Assembly (NCBI GenBank): GCA_964389685.1
Contig: CAYMFM010000036.1
Coordinates: forward strand, 1 to 37,726
From: G020353115 sp964389685
Lineage (GTDB): Bacteria > Bacteroidota > Bacteroidia > Bacteroidales > VadinHA17
Length of the DNA stretch: 37,726 nt
Direction of reading: 5' to 3'
The position numbers were made by a program, and so were the translations under genes. The notes under the pieces are model-generated. The model worked only from the letters and a program-made list of their open reading frames with translations. It searched no databases and had not been told where the DNA came from. Of the stretch, positions 31,477 to 37,726 are shown piece by piece (the first letter of the stretch is position 1; each line of letters begins with the position of its first letter).

Positions 31477-32868
31477 ATGAAATACCAGCCTGTTTTTTAC
31501 AGCACTCTGCTGATCCTTTTTTTCGGTTTATTCTGTTTCGTATCATTGGGGCAGGGCAGACCCGGGGATCAACCTCCCAACCTGGTGATCATATTCACTG
31601 ACGATCTGGGGTATGGGGATCTTGCTGTTTACGGACACCCGACAATCCGGACACCAAGCCTGGATCAGATGGCTCAGGAAGGCATGCGGTTTACGCAATT
31701 TTATGTAGCAGCATCTGTTTGTACTCCCAGTCGAGCAGCCCTTATGACCGGTCGATATCCTGTTCGTACCGGCCTTGTCGGGGGAATTCTACCGGGACGT
31801 GTACTCTTCCCGAATGACCGGGTGGGTCTGCCTTCGGAGGAGGTTACCATAGCAGAGGTGCTCAAGCAAAGGGATTACGTTACCATGGCGATCGGGAAGT
31901 GGCACCTTGGCCATCTGCCTGAGTTTCTTCCAATAGCTCAGGGTTTTGACAGTTATTTCGGCATACCCTATTCGAACGACATGGACCACATCGCAGCACG
32001 CAACGGGAAACCAGCGTACTGGAACGTTCCCCTGATCAGGGACACTGTGATCATTGAGCGGCCGGCAGAACAGACTACCCTTACAAAACGGTATACAGAA
32101 GAAGCGGTTCGTTTTATTCATGACAATGCAAAAAAACCTTTCTTTCTCTATCTTGCTCACACGATGCCCCATGTCCCCTTGTTCGCTTCACCGGGTTTTG
32201 TTGATACCAGTGCACGCGGACTTTACGGGGATGTTGTGGAAGAGATCGACTGGAGTGTGGGGGAGGTGCTGAAGGCAATTCGTGAGACCGGTAATGCAGG
32301 AAATACGCTCGTCATTTTTACAAGTGATAATGGACCCTGGCTTGTCCAGCAGTTTAACGGGGGATCAGCCGGACTGTTGTACGATGGGAAAGGGACCACA
32401 TGGGAAGGGGGTATGCGTGTACCCATGATCGCATGGTGGCCAGGTACAGTGCCCTCGGGGATAACCTCGCATGAGTTCGTTACATCGTTGGATCTTTTGC
32501 CTACAGCTGCAGCACTTGGCGGAGTATCGCTTCCGGATCGGCAGCTTGACGGATATAATATCCTTCCCTTACTACAGGGAGAAGCACGATCGCCACGCGA
32601 TTTCTTTGTCTATTATCGTGGCGACCGTGTTTATGCCGCCCGGCTGGGCCCCTGGAAAGCACATTTCATCACACAGACAGCATACCCTGATGGTCCGCTT
32701 GTCACGCACAACCCACCCTTGCTGTACCAGCTTCACCGGGATCCGGGCGAGCATTTCGACCTCGCACCACAGTACCCGGAAATCATCGATGAGATAGAGA
32801 CTCAACTGGAAGAGCATTATGCATCTGTGGCCGTTCAAGAGTACCGTCCATTGAAGCAGAATCCTTAA
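31477..32868 (+). CDS. Exported sulfatase (arylsulfatase A-like)
   Basis: A 463-residue protein with a signal peptide (hydrophobic to about residue 26). The alkaline-phosphatase-fold sulfatase domain shows the metal Asp pair in IIFTDDLGYGD (39-48) and the formylglycine motif CTPSRAALMTGRYP with the modified Cys at 82, followed by IGKWHLGH and TSDNGPW metal/substrate motifs. Arylsulfatase A-type enzymes remove sulfate from carbohydrate or aryl esters; the glycan cannot be told from sequence. Activity needs an oxidised Cys, so an anaerobic sulfatase-maturing enzyme must be encoded elsewhere. It is transcribed with the second sulfatase, about 210 bp upstream of it. Confidence 0.93.
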   Translation: MKYQPVFYSTLLILFFGLFCFVSLGQGRPGDQPPNLVIIFTDDLGYGDLAVYGHPTIRTPSLDQMAQEGMRFTQFYVAASVCTPSRAALMTGRYPVRTGLVGGILPGRVLFPNDRVGLPSEEVTIAEVLKQRDYVTMAIGKWHLGHLPEFLPIAQGFDSYFGIPYSNDMDHIAARNGKPAYWNVPLIRDTVIIERPAEQTTLTKRYTEEAVRFIHDNAKKPFFLYLAHTMPHVPLFASPGFVDTSARGLYGDVVEEIDWSVGEVLKAIRETGNAGNTLVIFTSDNGPWLVQQFNGGSAGLLYDGKGTTWEGGMRVPMIAWWPGTVPSGITSHEFVTSLDLLPTAAALGGVSLPDRQLDGYNILPLLQGEARSPRDFFVYYRGDRVYAARLGPWKAHFITQTAYPDGPLVTHNPPLLYQLHRDPGEHFDLAPQYPEIIDEIETQLEEHYASVAVQEYRPLKQNP

Positions 32869-33077
32869 TAGATAAAGCACGGGTGACGGGTGGCTCCCTG
32901 CGGGTACAGGATATGTCCGCATTTGACAGGAAATAGGGAGGTGATGCACAATTGTGGTGGGTAAGGATGTACGGTCAGCAGGCTATTCCGGTGGCTACCT
33001 GGTGGGTATCGATGGCTTCCTGCTGCGTAAATAACAGGGTAATTCATTGTATTGTTTATTTTTAAAATTACAAACGA

Positions 33078-34712
33078 ATGAAACATAGCGTTATTAGAAT
33101 CAGCGTTTTAGTAATCAGCAGCATCCTGCTCTGTTCAGGATCCTGCAGGAATGACCCCATAGAATCGGAACAAGATCCGCCCAATATTTTATGGATCGTC
33201 TGCGAAGACCAGTGGAGTGATTTTTTCCCGATGTACGGGGATTCAACGGTTAACCTGCCTACACTCGAGAGAATTGCCAACGAAGGAATCGTGTTTGAAA
33301 ATGCGTTTGCCACTGTTCCGGTCTGTGCCCCGTCGAGAAGTGCCCTCATTACCGGGATGTACCCCACCACCCTGGGAACACACAACATGAGGACTTACAA
33401 TGGGTACAGTCCTGTAAATCAACCTGCTATCGGTATTCCAAGTTATTCGCCGGTGGTTCCTGAAAACATTCGCTGCTTTACCGAATACCTCCGGATGGCA
33501 GGCTATTATTGCACGAACAATGCTAAGGAGGATTACAACTTCAAAACTCCGGTATCAGCATGGGATGAGAGTGGGAGGGATGCCCACTGGAGGAACAGGG
33601 CAGAAGATCAGCCCTTTTTTGCGGTGTTTAATTTTAATGTTACCCATGAATCAAGCATCTGGGTGAATGGAGACAGCACCCTTTTGGTGGAACCGGAGGT
33701 GATCGGGATACCACCCTTTTTCCCGGATGATTCGGTTATCCGACGCGATCTGGCGGTTAACTACAGCAACCTGGTGCGTCTCGACAAACAGGTTGCACAG
33801 CTGCTTCAACAATTGAAAGAGGATGGACTGTATGATCAAACAATCATTTTTTTCTATAGTGATAATGGTGGTCCTTTTCCGCGATTTAAAAGAGCCCTCT
33901 ATGAGACGGGGATAAAGATCCCCCTGTTTATTCGATTCCCCGGTAATGCGGGAGAATCGGAGCGATGCGAAGACCTGGTCAGTTTTATCGATTTTGGCCC
34001 CACTGTTTTATCCCTGGCCGGGATAAAACCGCCAGGTCACATGCAGGGCCAGGCATTTCTTGGGGAATTCAAATCAAAACAGGAAAAGCAGTATGTTTTT
34101 ACATCAGCTGACCGGTTTGATGAAACGTACGACAGGGTAAGGGCAGTCCGGTCACGCGAGTTTAAATACATCCGGAATTTCAATACTGCTCTTCCCTATG
34201 CCATTCCGAATTCTTACCGCATGAACATGCCCATGATGCAAAGGCTCCTGGAACTGGATGGGTTGAACAGACTGGATCCTGTATCCTCACTCTGGATGGC
34301 GGATAATAAGCCGGAAGAAGAATTGTATGAACTGATGATCGATCCCTATGAAATCAACAACCTGGCGGGGAATGATCAATACAGGGATACCCTTCTTTTC
34401 TTCAGGGATCTGTTGGATAACTGGATAATAGAAACAAACGACCTGGGAAGATATAGAGAAAGCGAACTGGTAAGTAAATGGCTTATTGATGGGAAACAGC
34501 CGGTATTAGACGAGCCCGAATTTACAATTTCAGGAAATGATCTAATCATTACCTCAGATGTCCCGGATGCTACCCTGTTGTGGAAATATCCATCTGGGGA
34601 GAAATGGATTATCTATCATGCTTCCATACCGTATTCAGCGAATGATACCATTGAAGCGAAAGCGGTCCGGATTGGTTATGCCGACAGCGAGGTATCCGTG
34701 CTTTTTCAGTGA
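33078..34712 (+). CDS. Exported sulfatase, N-sulfoglucosamine sulfohydrolase-like (S1_8-type)
   Basis: A 544-residue protein with an N-terminal signal and a possible lipidated Cys (residue 19 or 23). The catalytic domain has ILWIVCEDQWSDFFPMYGD (37-55), the formylglycine motif CAPSRSALITGMYP with Cys83, TLGTHNMRT and FYSDNGGPFPRFKR. WIVCEDQ and GTHNMR are typical of heparan N-sulfatase-like enzymes, which remove N-sulfate from glucosamine; substrate specificity is inferred only. From about residue 475 a beta-rich segment (PEFTISGNDLIITSDVPDAT, AKAVRIGYADSEVS) resembles the chitobiase/hexosaminidase C-terminal module, probably a glycan- or surface-binding part. No sulfatase-maturing gene is nearby. 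Confidence 0.9.
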   Translation: MKHSVIRISVLVISSILLCSGSCRNDPIESEQDPPNILWIVCEDQWSDFFPMYGDSTVNLPTLERIANEGIVFENAFATVPVCAPSRSALITGMYPTTLGTHNMRTYNGYSPVNQPAIGIPSYSPVVPENIRCFTEYLRMAGYYCTNNAKEDYNFKTPVSAWDESGRDAHWRNRAEDQPFFAVFNFNVTHESSIWVNGDSTLLVEPEVIGIPPFFPDDSVIRRDLAVNYSNLVRLDKQVAQLLQQLKEDGLYDQTIIFFYSDNGGPFPRFKRALYETGIKIPLFIRFPGNAGESERCEDLVSFIDFGPTVLSLAGIKPPGHMQGQAFLGEFKSKQEKQYVFTSADRFDETYDRVRAVRSREFKYIRNFNTALPYAIPNSYRMNMPMMQRLLELDGLNRLDPVSSLWMADNKPEEELYELMIDPYEINNLAGNDQYRDTLLFFRDLLDNWIIETNDLGRYRESELVSKWLIDGKQPVLDEPEFTISGNDLIITSDVPDATLLWKYPSGEKWIIYHASIPYSANDTIEAKAVRIGYADSEVSVLFQ

Positions 34713-34792
34713 GTAATGGTTGGTATTCTCTCTCCCGTCTAGCGGCTATAGTCCGCTTGACGGGTAATTTGATCGTAATGATCCCGTAGGGG

Positions 34793-34846
34793 CCAGAGGT
34801 TGGTAGTCCCGGGTTGCTCATGCTAAAGCATGATTACCCGGGGTTA
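34793..34846. repeat. Dispersed repeat with hairpin, copy 2
   Basis: CCAGAGGTTGGTAGT leads into a long hairpin: CCCGGGT at 34808-34814 pairs with ACCCGGG at 34836-34842, with a second stem CATGCT/AGCATG (34819-34824, 34827-34832) inside. The order and core match copy 1 at 4928-4977. It stands between convergent sulfatase genes and may serve as a terminator. Confidence 0.6.
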
Positions 34847-34856
34847 TTCATTATTT

Positions 34857-34879
34857 ATCCCCTTCAGGGATGCTTTTTT
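34857..34879 (+). terminator. Short hairpin with T run downstream of the second sulfatase
   Basis: ATCCC at 34857-34861 and GGGAT at 34867-34871 form a 5-bp stem with loop CTTCA, followed by GC and six T (34874-34879). It is weak but is placed about 145 bp after the sulfatase stop, within the convergent region. Confidence 0.35.
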
Positions 34880-34969
34880 AAAGGGTATTAATACCTGAAA
34901 GTCAAAGGTTCAATAAGGTACTTAATCACAGAGTGATGCCTATGGCATAACCCAATAACTATAAATAAC

Positions 34970-34986
34970 GATCCGCCAGGCGGATC
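34970..34986. repeat. 17-bp palindrome GATCCGCC-A-GGCGGATC
   Basis: The perfect arms GATCCGCC and GGCGGATC flank one A. A variant with the same core (TCCGCCTGGCGGA) lies at 37497-37509 within the palindrome cluster beside the transposase, so this may be one dispersed element family. Confidence 0.6.
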
Positions 34987-35091
34987 AAATGACCATTCTG
35001 ACCATTGCTTTGCCTGCCCTCCTCTACCGCCAAGGCGGTTACGGCGGGGAACCCGGCAGGTAGGTATGACAATTGTATGACCATTACATGA

Positions 35092-35141
35092 CCCTGTGAA
35101 ATAGTGACTATGTCACTCCTGCTATGCAGGATTTCACGGGG
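35092..35141. repeat. Cloverleaf-like 50-bp palindromic element
   Basis: The outer arms CCCTGTGAAAT (35092-35102) and ATTTCACGGGG (35131-35141) pair with one G-T, and enclose two small hairpins, AGTGACTATGTCACT (35103-35117) and CCTGCTATGCAGG (35118-35130). The three stems use nearly every base, so it folds into a compact three-way shape as RNA or DNA. It lies 12 bp from the stop codon of the third sulfatase (minus strand). With the items at 34793, 34857 and 34970, it accounts for most of the structure in the 441-bp gene-free region 34713-35153. Confidence 0.6.
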
Positions 35142-35153
35142 TAAACCATTGGA

Positions 35154-36734
35154 TTATTCATCCCGCCACGCTTCAATCGGAGGTTCATCATACAGCATCA
35201 TCAGGCTATCCAGCTGGCGGTGAAGATCATTTTTTATTTCCTGGTAATCCGGGTGGTCGATCAGGTTGTGCATTTCTGATGGGTCATTCCTGAGGTCGTA
35301 CAACTCCCATTCGTCAATGTCATTGTAGAAATGGATCAGTTTATACCGTTCGGTCCGGATCCCGTAGTGCCTTTTAGCCATATGGATACTGGGAAACTCA
35401 TAATAATGATAATAGAGGGATGTTCTCCACTCCTCCGGTTCTTCACCTTTTAAAACAGGAACCAGGGAGACGCCCTGCATATCTTTCGGTATCTCCACAT
35501 TTGCCAGTTCCAGGAAGGTAGGGGCAAAGTCAATATTCTGGGCAAACTTATCGGTGGTTGTACCGGCTGGAATGATTACGGGGTATTTCACGAGCAGGGG
35601 TGTCTGGAACGACTCCTCATACATAAACCGCTTGTCGAACCAGCCATGCTCTCCAAGGTAGAATCCCTGGTCTGAAGTATATACCACAATGGTATTCTCC
35701 TCCAGGCCGTTTTCTCTCAGGTAATCAAGAATACGTCCGACATTGTCATCCACCGATTTGATGCACCCGAGGTAATCCTGCAGATACCGCTGGTATTTCC
35801 AGCGGGTCAACTCATCTTCTTCCGGTGTATTTTCCCTGAATGCTTCATTAATGGGGCCATAGATGTTCTCCCAGCTTTCTCTTTGCGATGAATTCATCCT
35901 GTCTAGATTTTCATAGTAATTGCTGTGGTACCAGTTCAGGAACGGCTTAAACTCTTTTTCTTCAAGGATCTCTGGCTGGATTTTATTGTCCATGCTGAGT
36001 GCCATGTGTTCACTGATTAACATTTCCGCATCCCTGGCAGCCGTTCCCATGTTCTCATGGGTATCGAAAAGATTGGGAGGTTCTGGAAAAGTAACATTGT
36101 GGTAATAGTCGAGGTATTCTTCCGGTGGAAGCCATTCGCGGTGTGGTGCTTTATGCTGGTAAAGCAACAGAAACGGTTTGGACTGATCCCTCTTCTGATC
36201 CAGCCACTCGATAGCCAGGTCGGTAATGATATCCGTAACATAACCTTCGATCTGGATCGTATCATTTTCTGTCAGGAAATCGGGATTGTAGTACCGGCCC
36301 TGTCCCGGCAATACACACCAGTAATCGAAGCCCTGGGGAGTGGATTTCAGGTGCCATTTCCCTACAACGGCGGTCTGATAACCTGCCTCTTGCAGGTATT
36401 TTGGGAGGGTGGGCTGGTTTGCATCAAACAGGTCACCATTGTTCCTGAAGCCGTTTTTATGGCTGAACTTGCCGGTGATGATGGTTGCCCGGCTGGGTCC
36501 GCATATTGAATTGGCGACAAACATATTGTGAAACATCATGCCCTCCTGTGCAATCCTGTCGATATTGGGTGTTGGAGCCAGTTTACTGATGGGATGTCCG
36601 TACGCACCGATTGCCTGGTAGGCATGGTCATCAGACATGATGAAAATGATGTTGGGTGGGGTTACTTGCTTTCCCGGTTCTGCACAGCCGGCAATAACCA
36701 GGATGATGAATGCAATGATTAGAGTGTTTTTCAT
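35154..36734 (-). CDS. Exported sulfatase, GlcNAc-6-sulfatase-like (S1_11-type) lipoprotein
   Basis: A 526-residue lipoprotein (lipobox VIAGC, Cys17). The sulfatase domain opens PPNIIFIMSDDHAYQAIGAY (residues 27-46), contains the formylglycine motif ICGPSRATIITGKFSHKNG with Cys78, and later VVGKWHLKSTPQG, FLLLYQHKAPHREWLP and YTSDQGFYLGEHGWFDKRFM. The last motif and KLAPTPNIDRIAQEG fit the N-acetylglucosamine-6-sulfatase-like group, which acts on heparan, keratan or mucin glycans; the substrate is inference. The C-terminal part (RYKLIHFYNDIDEWELYDL) is the usual DUF4976-type end. It is convergent with the second sulfatase and 25 bp from the transposase gene stop. Confidence 0.9.
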   Translation of the reverse strand: MKNTLIIAFIILVIAGCAEPGKQVTPPNIIFIMSDDHAYQAIGAYGHPISKLAPTPNIDRIAQEGMMFHNMFVANSICGPSRATIITGKFSHKNGFRNNGDLFDANQPTLPKYLQEAGYQTAVVGKWHLKSTPQGFDYWCVLPGQGRYYNPDFLTENDTIQIEGYVTDIITDLAIEWLDQKRDQSKPFLLLYQHKAPHREWLPPEEYLDYYHNVTFPEPPNLFDTHENMGTAARDAEMLISEHMALSMDNKIQPEILEEKEFKPFLNWYHSNYYENLDRMNSSQRESWENIYGPINEAFRENTPEEDELTRWKYQRYLQDYLGCIKSVDDNVGRILDYLRENGLEENTIVVYTSDQGFYLGEHGWFDKRFMYEESFQTPLLVKYPVIIPAGTTTDKFAQNIDFAPTFLELANVEIPKDMQGVSLVPVLKGEEPEEWRTSLYYHYYEFPSIHMAKRHYGIRTERYKLIHFYNDIDEWELYDLRNDPSEMHNLIDHPDYQEIKNDLHRQLDSLMMLYDEPPIEAWRDE

Positions 36735-36759
36735 AATAAATTAATTAACTTGAATTGCA

Positions 36760-37404
36760 CTATAGGTAATCCTCAAATTCAGGTTTTATATAGTTCCATT
36801 TGTATTCTTCCCAGGATTTACAATAGCCGGCTTTAACAGGATTTTCAAGAACATAAGATAATGTCCAATATAAATCTTCCCGATCCCTTATGATCCGGTC
36901 AAAACTTTCATGCTGCCAAAATTTCCCTCTCCGGTTTAGTGCTTTGTTACATTCTCTTGCACTGAATTTTTTAACAGATTCCAAAACGTCCTGTAAATAT
37001 ATTGATTTTCCTTGATCATCCTTCTTATAAGTTGTTAGAACAGAATGCACGTGGTTCGGCATGATACAATATGCTATTAGGTCATATCTTTTTGCATCCC
37101 AAAAATGGATTGAATCAGCTACTATTTGAGCAATTTTTGGCATCCTAAGGAAATAATTACTTGCTTTTATGGAGTGAAGGTTATCATCAAAGTGGTTTAG
37201 GTATTTGCGTCTGTGTGTTTTAAGAGTTTCTTTTTTGTTAATAGTAGATTCAGGATCAGAAGATTTCAAGTGGACATATTCCAACTTCAGATTATTGAGG
37301 ACCTTTCCTGGTAAAGCACCAGCAAGCATCCAGGTAATGGAATAGGTTTGATTTTTTAAATGAAAGTGCGGTAAGTTTCGTCGGTATATTTCTTTTTTCC
37401 CCAT
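36760..37404 (-). CDS. REP-associated tyrosine transposase (RAYT, Y1_Tnp family)
   Basis: A 214-residue IS200-like single-strand transposase. The HUH motif is in YCIMPNHVHSVLTTY (near residue 116), and the probable nucleophile Tyr lies in the helix TLSYVLENPVKAGYC, after REDLYW. RAYT proteins lack flanking IS ends and instead act on REP palindromes scattered in the genome. The flank upstream (37413-37559) holds a cluster of palindromes fitting that role. It sits on the same strand as the third sulfatase, 25 bp upstream of it. The sequence is intact, so the element may still be active. Confidence 0.88.
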   Translation of the reverse strand: MGKKEIYRRNLPHFHLKNQTYSITWMLAGALPGKVLNNLKLEYVHLKSSDPESTINKKETLKTHRRKYLNHFDDNLHSIKASNYFLRMPKIAQIVADSIHFWDAKRYDLIAYCIMPNHVHSVLTTYKKDDQGKSIYLQDVLESVKKFSARECNKALNRRGKFWQHESFDRIIRDREDLYWTLSYVLENPVKAGYCKSWEEYKWNYIKPEFEDYL

Positions 37405-37412
37405 TTTTTATA

Positions 37413-37559
37413 TGGAGAACGACTCTCCGAGTCGTTTCGACCCAGCGGGTCGATTTTTTTTATTTCTGGAGAACGACTCGAGTCGTTTTTTATTGATCCG
37501 CCTGGCGGAACAGGAGCGACTTGGAAACCTGCCTGCCGACGAGGCAGGGTCGCTCTCCA
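37413..37559. repeat. Palindrome cluster (candidate REP array) next to the transposase
   Basis: Four inverted repeats lie in 147 bp. AACGACTC/GAGTCGTT with a 3-base loop is at 37418-37436; TCGACCC/GGGTCGA with loop AGC at 37437-37453, followed by eight T; a second GGAGAACGACTC copy, now a perfect 16-bp palindrome, at 37472-37487; TCCGCCTGGCGGA at 37497-37509. A larger imperfect pair, GGAGCGAC with GTCGCTC, runs from 37513. The two GAACGACTC copies in a pair beside the transposase fit a REP doublet that RAYT recognises. Confidence 0.7.
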
Positions 37560-37601
37560 GATTTCTCTCCAAACAATACTCTACGGTGACGGATCGGTTT
37601 A

Positions 37602-37726
37602 TTATTGATCCTGGAAGCTGAATCCCAGGTCCTCGAGTCCGTTTTGCACTTCCCCGCATGTCATGAAGAGGTCCCAGAGCAGACCGGTACGGTAGTTTTC
37701 AATCATGACAACAATCGGACCCTGGT
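37602..37726 (-). CDS. C-terminal end of a probable glycoamylase-like (GH144-type) protein, partial
   Basis: The last 40 codons of a minus-strand gene lie at the window edge, ending TAA at 37602-37604. They read GPIVVMIENYRTGLLWDLFM, then TCGEVQNGLEDLGFSFQDQ. The motif VMIENYRTGLLW...F is, from memory, the end of the Bacteroidota glycoamylase-like/beta-1,2-glucanase (GH144) family; the active site lies outside the window. If right, it adds a polysaccharide hydrolase to the sulfatase region. The stop is 43 bp from the palindrome cluster. Because the fragment is short, the family call is moderate. Confidence 0.6.
   Translation of the reverse strand, partial: QGPIVVMIENYRTGLLWDLFMTCGEVQNGLEDLGFSFQDQ

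Noticed and set aside
34713..35153. tRNA or riboswitch in the structured convergent region
   Set aside because: The hairpins do not match tRNA arm lengths or conserved loop bases, and no downstream gene is read in the right direction for a riboswitch.
37412..37621. Plus-strand 69-codon frame across the palindrome cluster
   Set aside because: The translation simply reads through inverted repeats; the Arg/Ser-rich product is typical of palindromic DNA.

Overview
The window looks like a chromosomal piece from a Bacteroidota genome, most likely a metagenome or draft scaffold. Supporting signs are: large (about 790 residue) FtsX/MacB-type permeases, a LytS/LytTR two-component pair, lipoproteins with short leaders, several Cys-type sulfatases, starts without clear Shine-Dalgarno sequences, and promoter-like TTG/TAnnTTTG pairs. 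No rRNA, tRNA, CRISPR array or phage block was seen. Two runs of 100 N are each flanked by an exact 55-bp direct duplication, so they look like unmerged contig joins, not real gaps.

Layout. 1-4784: the 3' part of an MttB-superfamily methyltransferase gene, translationally coupled to an APC permease; a broken RelA/SpoT-like HD hydrolase lying over the first N gap; and a DASS (SLC13) carboxylate transporter. 4785-5054: a repeat-rich convergent intergenic region. 5055-10358: an outer-membrane barrel protein, an 840-residue M14 metallocarboxypeptidase (second N gap at its 5' edge), a small membrane protein and a transaldolase with a recognisable promoter and terminator. 10667-15719: an SDR enzyme overlapping an M23 lipoprotein, a Na/Pi cotransporter with a PhoU-like tail, and a flavin reductase.

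15860-26362 is a signalling/efflux region. An FtsX permease points left, a GH29 alpha-L-fucosidase and a DNA/RNA endonuclease point right, and an apparent operon LytS-type kinase - LytTR regulator - ankyrin protein - second FtsX permease follows. No ABC ATPase is visible. 26528-31279 runs on the minus strand: an EFR1-like flavodoxin/ferredoxin membrane protein, an S41 protease, small membrane proteins, a Cys-rich anchored protein and an M24-fold protein that lacks two of five metal ligands. A degenerate cassette (decayed coding tail plus small two-helix membrane protein) occurs twice, near 21.0 kb and 29.4 kb.

31477-37726 is a sulfated-glycan region: three different formylglycine sulfatases, then a REP-associated tyrosine transposase with a palindrome cluster, then the last 40 codons of a probable glycoamylase/GH144-type protein. 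With the fucosidase at 18.5 kb this suggests use of host or algal sulfated, fucosylated glycans. No SusC/SusD pair and no sulfatase-maturing enzyme is present.

The observations most worth checking are the metal-ligand loss in the M24 protein, the duplicated degenerate cassette, the broken HD hydrolase at the assembly join, the transposase/REP set, and the methyltransferase-permease pair of unknown substrate.
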